Notes: generated from the letters alone by a model not told the origin. A stretch of 64,000 bases of DNA from F1-80-MAGs062 sp046345315 (GCA_046345315.1 JBKDKA010000091.1:1-64000); one strand, 5' to 3'; shown: positions 8,028 through 16,764, counted from the stretch's first letter. Numbers and translations: made by a program.

Positions 8028-8870
8028 ATGACCATGCTCAGCATTCTTTTCGGAGCGATCATTGGAGTCTCGCTGGGACTGACCGGTGGTGGCGGTGCGA
8101 TCTTTGCCGTCCCGATGCTGGCATATGGACTAGGGCTGCCTGCCCGAGAAGCAGTTGGGATTTCATTGGTTTCCGTGGGCCTGACGTCGCTGGTGGGATT
8201 CCTGCAGAAGTGGAGACACGGCGAAGCGGAGATTCGAACGGGACTGATCTTCGCGTTCGCGGGGATGCTCGGAGCACCGCTCGGGGCGTGGCTCGCCAGA
8301 AGAATCGCAGAACCAGTTCTGATGACGCTGTTCGCCGGGCTGATGATTATGATTGCTGTCTTCATGTGGCGGAAGAGCCGACGAAGTTCCGGGGCTGTAT
8401 CTGTCTGCATTCCTGTCGAGCCGAAGAGAATTGCCGCCGCCGATTATCGAAACGACGGACCTCGCTGCCAGCGCGATGCGTCGGGAACGCTGATCCTGAC
8501 CAGTCGCTGTGCTCGATTGCTGATGCTGACGGGTGTCTTTGCGGGAGTTCTCTCCGGCATGTTTGGTGTCGGTGGTGGATTCATCATCGTCCCGTCACTG
8601 ATTATCTTCAGCAGCATGTCGATGTCACGAGCGGTTGGAACGTCGCTCATGGTCATCGCACTCGTGAGTGCGTCCGGATTCGTCTCTCTGATTTCTGCGG
8701 GGCAGACATTTCAGCCGGGCGTGACCGCTTTGTTTGTCGTCGGCGGACTGATCGGCTTGTTCGTCGGGCAGAGAATCAGTCATCGCCTGTCTGCTTCGAC
8801 TCTGCAGCGAACCTTTTCCGTCGCGATTCTTTTCGTGGCGATGTTTGTCCTCTTTAAGAATCTTTCGTGA
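8028..8870 (+). CDS. TauE/SafE family sulfite exporter-like permease
   Basis: A 280-aa polytopic membrane protein built as two homologous halves. Each half opens with the TauE/SafE glycine motif: GLTGGGGAIFAVPML near residue 20 and GMFGVGGGFIIVPSL near residue 180. A hydrophilic cytoplasmic loop of about 45 residues separates them. The family exports sulfite, sulfoacetate or related anions. It lies behind CstB-like and rhodanese genes, so removal of sulfite made by persulfide oxidation is likely. ATG 8028 was chosen because GAAAGGAG lies just upstream; the frame is open to 7944 but that extension lacks hydrophobic character. Confidence 0.9.
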   Translation: MTMLSILFGAIIGVSLGLTGGGGAIFAVPMLAYGLGLPAREAVGISLVSVGLTSLVGFLQKWRHGEAEIRTGLIFAFAGMLGAPLGAWLARRIAEPVLMTLFAGLMIMIAVFMWRKSRRSSGAVSVCIPVEPKRIAAADYRNDGPRCQRDASGTLILTSRCARLLMLTGVFAGVLSGMFGVGGGFIIVPSLIIFSSMSMSRAVGTSLMVIALVSASGFVSLISAGQTFQPGVTALFVVGGLIGLFVGQRISHRLSASTLQRTFSVAILFVAMFVLFKNLS

Positions 8871-9010
8871 GTTAACGCGTGGCCACTTCGGTGTATCATC
8901 AGGCTGCGATCGCTTTTTGAACGTTGAACATGGTGGCTCGCGTCCAGAAGCAGACGATCACTGACTGACAGACCATTCACAGAATTCTATTCAACGGGAG
9001 CTCAGGAGCC

Positions 9011-9712
9011 ATGACGCAATTTCCCGCTCGCCATATGTTTGCCATTGTGTTGACGTACATCGCTTTCCTGTCCAACGCCGCGTTCGCGCAGGAAAAGAGC
9101 GTCAAGCCGGGCATCAATGATTCGTTTCGCGATCCGGATCCGAAGCAGTTCACGGAACGCTTTGAAATCGAAAGCCGCGAAGTCTTCGCTCAACGTGAAG
9201 CGATTCTGAAGGCGATCAGGCTGAAGCCGACAGACGTGGTGGCGGACATAGGAGCCGGAACCGGGTTGTTTACCCGGCTGTTCGCGACGAATCTCGGTCC
9301 GGAAGGTCGAGTGATCGCCGTGGATATTGCTCAGAAGTTTCTCGATCACATCGAAGTGACCTGCCGCGAACGCAGCATTCGCAATGTCGAAACGTTGTTG
9401 TGCAAAGATGATTCCACCGAGCTGCCGCCAGAATCCGTCGACGTGGCCTACATCTGTGACACTTATCACCACTTCGAGTTTCCGACGAAAACGATGACGT
9501 CTCTTCGCAAGGCCATGAAGCCGGGCGGGCGAGTCATCGTCGTCGATTTCAAACGCATCGAAGGCGAAAGCTCAGAATGGACCATCAACCATGTCCGAGC
9601 GGGTCAGGAGGTTTTCGAAAAGGAAATCATCGAAGCCGGCTTTAAGAAGGTCGACGAGGTGAAAGATGTGCTCAAAGAAAACTACATGGTTATCTTTGAA
9701 GCCGAGAAGTAG
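9011..9712 (+). CDS. Exported class I SAM-dependent methyltransferase
   Basis: A 233-aa protein. Residues 1-26 look like a cleavable signal peptide (HMFAIVLTYIAFLSNAAFA, then QE). The rest is a Rossmann methyltransferase: motif I VVADIGAGTGLFTRLF (about residue 77), acidic end of strand 2 VIAVDIAQ, motif with DVAYICDTYHHFE, and MKPGGRVIVVDFKR. The substrate is unknown. A SAM-dependent enzyme outside the cytoplasm would lack its cofactor unless it works in the planctomycete's deeply invaginated periplasm, so either the leader is a membrane anchor or the location is unusual. A good Shine-Dalgarno (CAGGAG) precedes ATG 9011. It does not obviously share the preceding operon. Confidence 0.88.
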   Translation: MTQFPARHMFAIVLTYIAFLSNAAFAQEKSVKPGINDSFRDPDPKQFTERFEIESREVFAQREAILKAIRLKPTDVVADIGAGTGLFTRLFATNLGPEGRVIAVDIAQKFLDHIEVTCRERSIRNVETLLCKDDSTELPPESVDVAYICDTYHHFEFPTKTMTSLRKAMKPGGRVIVVDFKRIEGESSEWTINHVRAGQEVFEKEIIEAGFKKVDEVKDVLKENYMVIFEAEK

Positions 9713-9733
9713 GATCAGTCAAGTGTGAGGAGA

Positions 9734-9750
9734 CCCGGTTTTGAAATGCG
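9734..9750 (-). repeat. Half-copy of the AAACCGGGACAGGCACC palindrome
   Basis: CCCGGTTTTGAAATGCG is the exact complement of the left end of the palindromes at 21931 and 22593. The other arm is missing, so this is a remnant. Confidence 0.65.
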
Positions 9751-9917
9751 ATCTACCAGTCCGGTCATCATTCTTCAGACCGTCTGAACGAGGCTGAAAG
9801 GTGTCGACTCGGATGAAGGCTCAGCCCGGGTTTGTCGAAGCGGATGGCAGCACCCACATTGAGCGATGCGGTCGACCACGTCACAGCAAAGGTCGCTTTA
9901 CGCTCTTCTTGACGACA

Positions 9918-9955
9918 GGACTCTCCGGAATTCTCTCAGGCGTTCAGGAGAGTCC
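9918..9955. terminator. Hairpin between convergent genes
   Basis: GGACTCTCC (9918-9926) and GGAGAGTCC (9947-9955) form a perfect 9-bp stem between the methyltransferase and the convergent lipoprotein gene. It is placed to act as a bidirectional terminator, though it lacks a long T tract. Confidence 0.5.
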
Positions 9956-9980
9956 ACAGACGAACAGATGGGCTCGACGG

Positions 9981-10520
9981 TTACTTGTGATCATGTGCAT
10001 CGTGAGCTTCCTCCTTGAAGTCACCGGTGTACGGCGTTCCTTCAATTTCGGCACTCATGCTTCCCGCGTATTCCTGAACGATTCCCAGTTTCTCGTGCTT
10101 ACCGACAAAGCGTGATGATACCCCATCAGTCTCGCCTTCCAGAGGTACGGGCAGAAGATCCGCCTGCAGTTCCGGATCGCCAATCGTCAGACTGACCTTG
10201 TCCGTTTTGATCGGAGCCGGTGTCTTTTCATCGCTGCCAAGAACATAGACGGTGGCCTCCTGTTTTTCGTGATCGACGGTGAATTCGACATGATACTTGC
10301 CTCCACCCCAGTCAGCGACCGTTCCACCATGCGGGCCTGCCCCGTGATCATGAGCATGCTCCCCTTCGCCTTCTCCGTGGTCGTGTCCATGTTCGGAAGC
10401 AGCCGAGGCTGTGCTGGGTGGAGCTGCCGCTTGAGGTGTCGCGGTGTCCTGGCAACCAGTGATGAAAGTCATCACAACCAGAGCGCAAAATGTGGACAAC
10501 AAAATGCCGATTTTCTTCAT
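9981..10520 (-). CDS. His-rich metal-binding lipoprotein of the efflux operon
   Basis: A 179-aa protein with a lipoprotein signal peptide (FCALVVMTFITGC lipobox), a low-complexity linker and a His/Asp/Gly stretch at about residues 45-65 (HGHDHGEGEGEHAHDHG). A beta-rich domain follows, and the tail HDAHDHK carries more His. It is the last gene of the reverse-strand Cus/Czc-type operon, 120 bases after cusA. It could buffer or deliver metal to the adaptor in the periplasm. ATG 10520 has GGGAG at a proper distance. The family is common next to planctomycete RND pumps but is otherwise undescribed to my knowledge. Confidence 0.85.
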   Translation of the reverse strand: MKKIGILLSTFCALVVMTFITGCQDTATPQAAAPPSTASAASEHGHDHGEGEGEHAHDHGAGPHGGTVADWGGGKYHVEFTVDHEKQEATVYVLGSDEKTPAPIKTDKVSLTIGDPELQADLLPVPLEGETDGVSSRFVGKHEKLGIVQEYAGSMSAEIEGTPYTGDFKEEAHDAHDHK

Positions 10521-10639
10521 GATCAAATCTCCCTCACAAACAATTGCTTCGAACCGACTTCGGTCCGATTCAGTTAAACGTTCGCAACCGATAACACACC
10601 TATGCCATTCAGCAAGTCACAAACTCATCGACAGCCAAA

Positions 10640-13600
10640 TCAATGACCTGCTCCGAATTCATCTTCAGAATCATTCATTTTCGAAAGCCTGACCGCATCC
10701 TGACCGCTGAAACGCCAGAACAATCCTGGATGAATCAGGAACTCGCAGAACGTAGACGTTACCAGTCCACCGAGAATGACTGTGGCGACGGGATAAAGAA
10801 TTTCGCGACCAGGTTCCTGACCGCCAAGCACCAGCGGCACCAGACCGATTCCTGCGGTTAACGCTGTCATCAACACAGGAGCTAATCGTTCGAGGCTTCC
10901 TCGAATGATCATTTGCTCGCTGAACTCTTCTCCTTCTTCCTTCATCAGGTGGAAGTAGTGCGTGACGAGCAGAATGCCGTTTCGTACTGCGATGCCTCCC
11001 AGGGAAATAAATCCTACCAGACTGGCGACGGTCAGGGTCTGCTGAGTGATTACGAGGGCCAGAACTCCACCAATAAAGGCCGTCGGAAGTGCATTCAGAA
11101 TCTGCAGAACGACACGCACGGACGGAAACAGAATCATCAGCACCACGAACATTCCGACAACAGAAACTCCGGCCAGGACGACGATCGTGCGAGTCGCACT
11201 TTGCTGACTTTCAAACTGCCCGCCATACTCGACGAAATATCCCTCCGGCATCACCACATTGTTCTGAACACTTTGTTGGATTTCCGCCACGGCACTGGCG
11301 AGATCGCGATCCTGAGTATTGCAGCGAATCACGATCCGGCGGCGAGCATTCTCTCGATTCACAGCGTTCGCTCCCGCTCCTTCACCGACATCCGCCAGTT
11401 CGCGAAGTTCGATCTGGCCTCGGTTGTTCGGGAGATCAATCCGTAGTCGTCCGATGTTGGCATAGTCTGTTCGATAACTTTCTTCAAGACGTACGAGAAG
11501 ATCGAATCGACGCTGACCTTCCAGCACCTGCGAAACGACTTCGCCCTGCAATGCGGTCTGGACGATCTGAGCCACGTATGCCCTGGTGACTCCATGAAAG
11601 GCAAGGTCGTCGGAACGCAGGCGGATATGCAGTTCTTCCGTTTGTCGGATCGGTTCCACAATCGGCGGAGTCAATCCCGGAACCGACTGAAGGGTCTGCT
11701 TCACCTGTTCAGATAGCTGTTGTAGCGTGTCAAGATCATCGCCATGGATTTTGATGGCGATCTGTGCATAAACACCGGACACCATGTGACTGATGAGGTG
11801 TGCCAAAGGCTGCTCAACTTCCACATCCACCCCTGGAGCTTCTTCTCGAAGTTCATCGAGAAACTTTCTCAGAATTTCTTCGCGGTGAGCCTGGATGTCC
11901 GGATTCATGCTCAGAATATACTCACCGGTATTCACGGGCGAAGCATGCTCATCCATTTCTGCTCGGCCGGTTCGTCGTACAAAATGCAGAATCGGCCCGT
12001 CAGGATTCTTTTCTGATTTTTGCATCTGCTGCAGCTTGCGATCGATTATTCCTGACACCTGGTTGGAAGCATCCAGCGACGAACCGGGAGGCAATGTCAG
12101 ATTGATCTGAACGCTGCCTTCATCGAATTGAGGCAGAAAGTTGCGTCCGAGTTGTGACAGTTCCCAGCCGGCATATGCCACCATCAGCCAGGTCAGTGCC
12201 ATCAGGGCAACTGGGTGAGCGATGCTCAGACGAATCAGATATCCGGCAGCCCACTTGAAAGATCGAAGCAACACACCATCGTGCTCCGCGTGAGTCGCTT
12301 TCGACTGCGGCAGCAGATACCAGGAGAGAACTGGCGTCACCGTCAGCGAGACAACCAGCGAGGCCAGAATCGAAACAATGTAGGCCACTCCCAGCGGTGC
12401 AAACAATCGGCCTTCGACACCAGACAATGCAAAGAGCGGCAAAAACACAAGAATCACCACCGCGGTCCCGAACACGATGGCACTGCGGATTTCTTTGCTC
12501 GCTTCGTAGACCACGCGGAGAGAATGCTGAATTTGTGATTTTGAATTTTTGATTTTCGATTGGTGTGAGGTGGAATCCAGAGATCCATCAGGGTTTCCTG
12601 GCGATCCAAAATCCGCAATCGAAAATCGAAAATTATTCTCCCTCAGCCGTCGGAAGATGTTCTCGACGTCCACGATCGCGTCATCGACGAGTTCTCCCAT
12701 CGCGACGGCGATTCCTCCCAGTGTCATGACGTTGATGGAAAGATGTGTGCCGGTGATGTAGCCCCAGAGGCGAAAGACCAGTGTTGTGATCACCAGCGAA
12801 AGCGGAATCGCCGTGAGTGTGATAAACGTCGTGCGGAAGTTCAGGAGAAACAGAAACAGAATGATGACAACCAGAAAGGCTCCAATCACCAGGGCTTCGC
12901 CAACATTGAAGATGCCGCGATCAATGAAGTTCTTCAGGCGAAAGAGTTCCGAGTTGATGATGATATCTGGCGGAAGCGACGCTTCAGCCTCGGCAAACGC
13001 AGCTTCGAGACTATCTGTGAGCGACCGCGTATCCACATGCGGTTGTTTGACGACGGTGAACACAACGCCTGGATGACCGTCCACGCTGCCATCGCCACGC
13101 TTGAACTGTGGCCCTTCCACCACCTGCGCAACCTGACCGAGCAATACGGAACGTTCAGGATGGTTCTTTACTGGAACCTTGCGAAGATCTTCGAGAACTC
13201 TCCAGGCGTCCGGCCCGAGTCGCCCGAGCACCCGAATCGGACGTTCTGTTTCTCCCTGAACTGCGAATCCACCGCTCGTGTTGATGTTGCTCTGTTTAAG
13301 TGCCTCTTCCACTTCCTGCAGCGTTACGTCGTACTCAATCAGGGCTGCAGGATCGATCAGAACCTGATACTGCTTCTTGTCGCCTCCCATCAGAAACGCT
13401 TCTGCGACGCCGGTGACCTTCAGGATTCGTGGACGAACAACCCAGTCGGCTGTCGTTCGCAAAGCCATCTGGCGAGACGCCGCAGACTGGAACTCGACTT
13501 CATGTGGCCTGCCGTCGATCGTAATCGTGGCGACTCGATTTCGGTCAGTACCCTGAATGGCGTCCGAGTGCTCTGCTGCATGCCAGTCAACTCGCTCTAT

Positions 13601-14206
13601 GTCCACAGATATCCATGAACTGACCTGATGGCGATCTGTCGGTTTCCAGACAAGAATCTGATTCGATTGACTGCCACCGTCTTTGTTCGTGGAGCCCGAG
13701 TCAACAAGCTCAGCCATCAATTCTGTTTGCTCAATCGGAAACAGTTCACCGCCGGTCGGTCCCTTTTGTCGGTACAGGCCCGCAACGACGATCTGGCCCA
13801 TAATCGACGCAGGCGGCGTCATCTGCGGCAGAATGCCCTCAGGGAGCACTCCGCCCAGCGTTGTCAGTCGTTCCTGAACAGTCTGCCGAGCCGCACGAAT
13901 GTCCGTGTTCCAGTCAAACTCGATGTAGATCACATTCAGCCCGGCCGTGGACTGACTTCGGACTGCCTGAACACCACTGGCTCCCAGTAATGCAATCTCG
14001 ATCGGCTGCGTGACCAGAGTCTCGACTTCTTCCGTCGCGAGTCCCGGACATTCCGTGATGATGATGACTCGCGGCCGGTCAAGATCCGGAAAGACATCGA
14101 TCGGCATCTGAGTGGCCAGATACGATCCATACACCATCAGTGCCATACTGGTGACAAGAACCAGCATGCGATATCGGAGAGCAAAACGGATGAGGAAGTT
14201 TAACAT
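10640..14206 (-). CDS. Heavy-metal RND efflux pump (CusA/CzcA family)
   Basis: A 1188-aa inner-membrane pump of the HME-RND class, expelling monovalent or divalent metal ions with proton exchange. Seen: helix 1 with MPIDVFPDLDRPRV, periplasmic porter domains, the central helices with VAMGELVDDAIVDVENIFRRL, and a second helix bundle ending near FSGQDAVRL. It is longer than the usual 1,030-1,060 aa for two reasons. A region of about 80 residues around 155-235 (ILVWKPTDRHQVSSWISV) lies in the first porter domain. About 36 residues (near 545-580) are encoded by a repeat insertion at 12531-12637. No Shine-Dalgarno precedes ATG 14206, because repeat sequence of the adjoining cassette abuts it. It is downstream of cusB. 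Confidence 0.93.
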   Translation of the reverse strand: MLNFLIRFALRYRMLVLVTSMALMVYGSYLATQMPIDVFPDLDRPRVIIITECPGLATEEVETLVTQPIEIALLGASGVQAVRSQSTAGLNVIYIEFDWNTDIRAARQTVQERLTTLGGVLPEGILPQMTPPASIMGQIVVAGLYRQKGPTGGELFPIEQTELMAELVDSGSTNKDGGSQSNQILVWKPTDRHQVSSWISVDIERVDWHAAEHSDAIQGTDRNRVATITIDGRPHEVEFQSAASRQMALRTTADWVVRPRILKVTGVAEAFLMGGDKKQYQVLIDPAALIEYDVTLQEVEEALKQSNINTSGGFAVQGETERPIRVLGRLGPDAWRVLEDLRKVPVKNHPERSVLLGQVAQVVEGPQFKRGDGSVDGHPGVVFTVVKQPHVDTRSLTDSLEAAFAEAEASLPPDIIINSELFRLKNFIDRGIFNVGEALVIGAFLVVIILFLFLLNFRTTFITLTAIPLSLVITTLVFRLWGYITGTHLSINVMTLGGIAVAMGELVDDAIVDVENIFRRLRENNFRFSIADFGSPGNPDGSLDSTSHQSKIKNSKSQIQHSLRVVYEASKEIRSAIVFGTAVVILVFLPLFALSGVEGRLFAPLGVAYIVSILASLVVSLTVTPVLSWYLLPQSKATHAEHDGVLLRSFKWAAGYLIRLSIAHPVALMALTWLMVAYAGWELSQLGRNFLPQFDEGSVQINLTLPPGSSLDASNQVSGIIDRKLQQMQKSEKNPDGPILHFVRRTGRAEMDEHASPVNTGEYILSMNPDIQAHREEILRKFLDELREEAPGVDVEVEQPLAHLISHMVSGVYAQIAIKIHGDDLDTLQQLSEQVKQTLQSVPGLTPPIVEPIRQTEELHIRLRSDDLAFHGVTRAYVAQIVQTALQGEVVSQVLEGQRRFDLLVRLEESYRTDYANIGRLRIDLPNNRGQIELRELADVGEGAGANAVNRENARRRIVIRCNTQDRDLASAVAEIQQSVQNNVVMPEGYFVEYGGQFESQQSATRTIVVLAGVSVVGMFVVLMILFPSVRVVLQILNALPTAFIGGVLALVITQQTLTVASLVGFISLGGIAVRNGILLVTHYFHLMKEEGEEFSEQMIIRGSLERLAPVLMTALTAGIGLVPLVLGGQEPGREILYPVATVILGGLVTSTFCEFLIHPGLFWRFSGQDAVRLSKMNDSEDEFGAGH
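12531..12637. repeat. MITE-like repeat inserted in frame inside cusA
   Basis: The outer arms are inverted: GATTTTCGATTGGTG on the left (12551-12565) and CAATCGAAAATC on the right (12616-12627), within longer A/T-rich tracts of GATTTT-type units. The roughly 107-base element adds about 36 codons (residues near FRFSIADFGSPGNPDG to SKIKNSKSQIQH) in a cytoplasmic loop where relatives have none. The ends resemble those of the S23 cassette at 14207-14681. Confidence 0.75.
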
Positions 14207-14681
14207 TTTGGAGTTTCGATTTTGGATTTTGGATTGGTGGGCCGAGTCACCGTTAGAGGATCCTCAATCTTTGATCCTGGATTGGGCTGTTTTATGGGAG
14301 GCCACCATAATGGCGGTGAGTTCGTTGGCTTCGATCAGAAGCGGCTCGACGAGTGCCTTCTTCATCAACTCGCTATCGATGATCAGCTCGAGCCAGTAGC
14401 CACATTCGTCAGCTTCTTCAACGACGATGCCTAGTTTGGCTACGAACTCCGGTTTCGATCGGCCCCGACATGCAGCCCGATAGTTCGCCCCCACTGATGT
14501 GGCCGAGCGAACCAGTTGAGTCCCAATAGTTCTTCCGACGGAAGTTTCGGGCAGAGCTTCCACGAGTTTCATCACTCTCAGGGCAAACGTCTTCGTCCGC
14601 TTTTTCAGTTCCATCTCATCCATGTCATTCGCCCTGATTAACTGCCCTCAAATCCGAAAACAAAAATCGAAAACCCAAACT
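14207..14681. mobile_element. Repeat-ended S23 (four-helix bundle) cassette between cusB and cusA
   Basis: The segment fills exactly the gap between the stop of cusB (14682) and the start of cusA (14206). Its left end (14207-14239) carries GATTTTGGATTTTGGATTGG. Its right end (14650-14680) carries the inverse type, AATCCGAAAACAAAAATCG. Between them lies only the S23-type gene. No transposase is present, so movement would need help in trans or recombination at the repeats. Confidence 0.65.
14264..14623 (-). CDS. Four-helix bundle protein (S23 / 23S rRNA-intervening-sequence family)
   Basis: A 119-aa helical protein with the family hallmarks: TFALRVMKLVEALP, RTIGTQLVRSATSVGANYRAA, SKPEFVAKLGIVVEEADECGYWLELI and a C-terminal helix with EANELTAIMVAS. 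Members are found inside 23S rRNA intervening sequences and as free genes bordered by AT-rich repeats; related folds act as accessory proteins of diversity-generating elements. Function is unknown. It sits between the two pump genes without metal-related features, so it is most likely a passenger. Start ATG 14623; a weak GGG-type site lies upstream. Confidence 0.9.
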   Translation of the reverse strand: MDEMELKKRTKTFALRVMKLVEALPETSVGRTIGTQLVRSATSVGANYRAACRGRSKPEFVAKLGIVVEEADECGYWLELIIDSELMKKALVEPLLIEANELTAIMVASHKTAQSRIKD

Positions 14682-16085
14682 TCAATGCGCCTCATGCACC
14701 GTTCCATCAGCGTGGACATGAACGTCTGCGCGAATCCCGCTGGCCGCCTGAGCTTTCAGGACTCGATTCAGCGACGCGGCTGCGCTTTGGGCAAGGTATC
14801 GTCCTGGTTTCACGCTGCCGTCGTTGGAGAGAACGACGTGCAGGCGATCTTCGTAAAGCACATGGACGGGCAGGCGATTGAACAGGTCACCATTCTGCTG
14901 AAAGACGTAGGCTTCCGGCCCTTCTCGAACAACTGCCGCAGAAGGCAGCAAAAGCACATTCTTCAGTTCTTCGACAGGCACCTGAAGCCGAACACGCTGA
15001 CCGGGGCGAAAACGCCAGACGATGAACGTCTGATTGTCTTTGTTGTATGCTCGCGACTGATTGAGGAATGGAATGAAGAAGTTGAACGTACGAGTTTCGG
15101 TATCGATCGCATTTGCAAGGTGCCGAATCTCCAGTGTCTGGTCAAATACCGGCCAGTCGGCCTGATCATCCTCAGAAAAACTGCAGCGAATCGGCCAGTT
15201 GTTTTCCGCAGCCCTGGCGAGCAATGAAGCCTCTCGCTTAAACGCATGACCTTCAATGAACAGTGCCTGATGATTCGCCAGAATCGACAGTAGTTGGCCC
15301 GCCTGGACCTGCTGACCCAATTCGACATTCAGTTCCTGCACCTCGTACGCGATTCCGTCAGCAGTGCTGCCTGTAACCTGAAACGCCACAGGCTGAATCT
15401 TTCGGGGGTTTTCTGTGTGATCAACGACAGGTGGAGCGACAACTTCGATCGTGGAAACGAATGTTCCGTCGGCAACACTCCTGATCTGCTCAGGATTCAG
15501 GCCACGCGTCAGCAGGTCCTGCTGATACGACTGAATCAAGGCCTTTTGTCGTCGAAGCTGATTGTCGAGCTCAATCAGCCGGGCTTCAGGGACTCCACCT
15601 GATTTCACGAGTCCCTCAAGCCTTGCATGTTGCTCCGTAATCAGTTGAATTTCCCGAGTGGCCCTGAACAGTTCTGACTGCGTATTCTGCAGATACTCAC
15701 TAAAGAGTCTCAAAGTAAACAGGCGATCCCCGGGCTTGACCGTATCGCCGGGAAACGCATGAACCTGCGTGACGACGCCCACCGCCGGTGACGTCACACC
15801 TCGATCCGAATATCCCGGCCGATCCACGATCTCCCCCGGTACTTCGATGGTTCGCCAATACACCTGCGGCTTCGCCGGCCTCGAAACCAGCCCGAGGTTT
15901 TTTCGAGCCTGCTCAGTCATCCTGAGCGTTTTCACTTCCTGGACTGGCGGAGCGGCCATCTCTTTCTGAGACTGCGTAACGCTCTTCGACGGCAGTAGTT
16001 TCGACCATGAATTGCGAGTCAGATATGTGGCGATTCCCACAAGGAAAAGAACGCCAACGAAGGAGATGGATTTTGCGACGCGCAT
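14682..16085 (-). CDS. RND efflux periplasmic adaptor (CusB/CzcB family)
   Basis: A 467-aa membrane-fusion protein with an N-terminal anchor (SISFVGVLFLVGIATYL), then beta-barrel and lipoyl-type segments (GVVTQVHAFPGDTVKPGDRLFTL). A helical hairpin (about 145-200, SELFRATREIQLITEQHARLE) and a second lipoyl half (VQELNVELGQQVQAGQLLSIL) follow, then a beta-barrel and a C-terminal domain. The last residues are His-rich (DVHVHADGTVHEAH), which may bind metal. It links the CusA-type pump to an outer-membrane channel; no channel gene is present in the window. It is transcribed from the promoter before the His-rich protein at 16269-16727. Confidence 0.92.
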   Translation of the reverse strand: MRVAKSISFVGVLFLVGIATYLTRNSWSKLLPSKSVTQSQKEMAAPPVQEVKTLRMTEQARKNLGLVSRPAKPQVYWRTIEVPGEIVDRPGYSDRGVTSPAVGVVTQVHAFPGDTVKPGDRLFTLRLFSEYLQNTQSELFRATREIQLITEQHARLEGLVKSGGVPEARLIELDNQLRRQKALIQSYQQDLLTRGLNPEQIRSVADGTFVSTIEVVAPPVVDHTENPRKIQPVAFQVTGSTADGIAYEVQELNVELGQQVQAGQLLSILANHQALFIEGHAFKREASLLARAAENNWPIRCSFSEDDQADWPVFDQTLEIRHLANAIDTETRTFNFFIPFLNQSRAYNKDNQTFIVWRFRPGQRVRLQVPVEELKNVLLLPSAAVVREGPEAYVFQQNGDLFNRLPVHVLYEDRLHVVLSNDGSVKPGRYLAQSAAASLNRVLKAQAASGIRADVHVHADGTVHEAH

Positions 16086-16268
16086 GTTGACACCTTGAGA
16101 CAGAGCGGGAAGCGAGCAGTTTGCTCACGGCGGTTGAGCGGTCAGATGGCTACGCATCGGTAACGCGCTCGGACTGAAGAAGAATGTTTGATCGCGGTTG
16201 ATGCCGCGTCCAGAATCGGCAGCGTCAGCGGCAGTACTTCAGTGCTGCTGATGACGGCCTTTCAAGGG

Positions 16269-16727
16269 CTAACAGCGGATTGAGAGGTCGCGCAAGTAAA
16301 GCGGAGTGCGCGCACTGCTCCATCGACGAGGCGCATCAGGCCAACCGTCAACAGCAGAGAAGGCTTCTGGTTGAACAACCCCGACGACATTGACGGCCAG
16401 CTCCAGCAGCATGAAGTCCAGTGTTTTGGCAGCCCTGGAACGATGGAGCATCGATATGACAGGATCCGCATAAAAGAAGGCGTCGGAATCATGCCACGGA
16501 GACTGAACACCCGAAACGGTCGGCAACATCGGTGCATCATCATGATGATGGTGATCTGCAGAGTGTTGATGGGATCCATGAGAATGTGAGCCGTGCACAT
16601 GAAAGTGCGGTCGTCCGGAATGCGATTCTGAGTGACTCAATGCGATTCCGAAATGCGAATGGACCGCGCACAGACCCTGAGAGGTCAAAATCATCACCAT
16701 CAGGATTATCGGCAGGATGCAGCGCAT
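16269..16727 (-). CDS. His-rich exported protein heading the efflux operon
   Basis: A 152-aa protein with a signal peptide (CILPIILMVMILTSQGLCA) and, after cleavage, a His/Ser-rich stretch (FHVHGSHSHGSHQHSADHHH, residues about 40-65). A Cys-free middle and a weakly hydrophobic segment (FMLLELAVNVVGVV) follow. It is likely a periplasmic metal-binding or sensing protein, since it precedes cusB and cusA on the same strand. GTG 16742 is also possible, but ATG 16727 places the signal peptide at the N-terminus. Unrecognised family. Confidence 0.75.
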   Translation of the reverse strand: MRCILPIILMVMILTSQGLCAVHSHFGIALSHSESHSGRPHFHVHGSHSHGSHQHSADHHHHDDAPMLPTVSGVQSPWHDSDAFFYADPVISMLHRSRAAKTLDFMLLELAVNVVGVVQPEAFSAVDGWPDAPRRWSSARTPLYLRDLSIRC

Positions 16728-16764
16728 GTGGTCTCTCGGCACGCTTTACAGGCAACACTTTGGA

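Noticed and set aside
9801..10115. Plus-strand 104-codon frame
   Set aside because: It overlaps the C-terminus of the His-rich lipoprotein on the other strand and contains the intergenic hairpin.
12743..13618. Long plus-strand open frame antisense to cusA (291 codons)
   Set aside because: It lies wholly inside the pump gene in another frame, has no recognisable domain and no ribosome-binding site.
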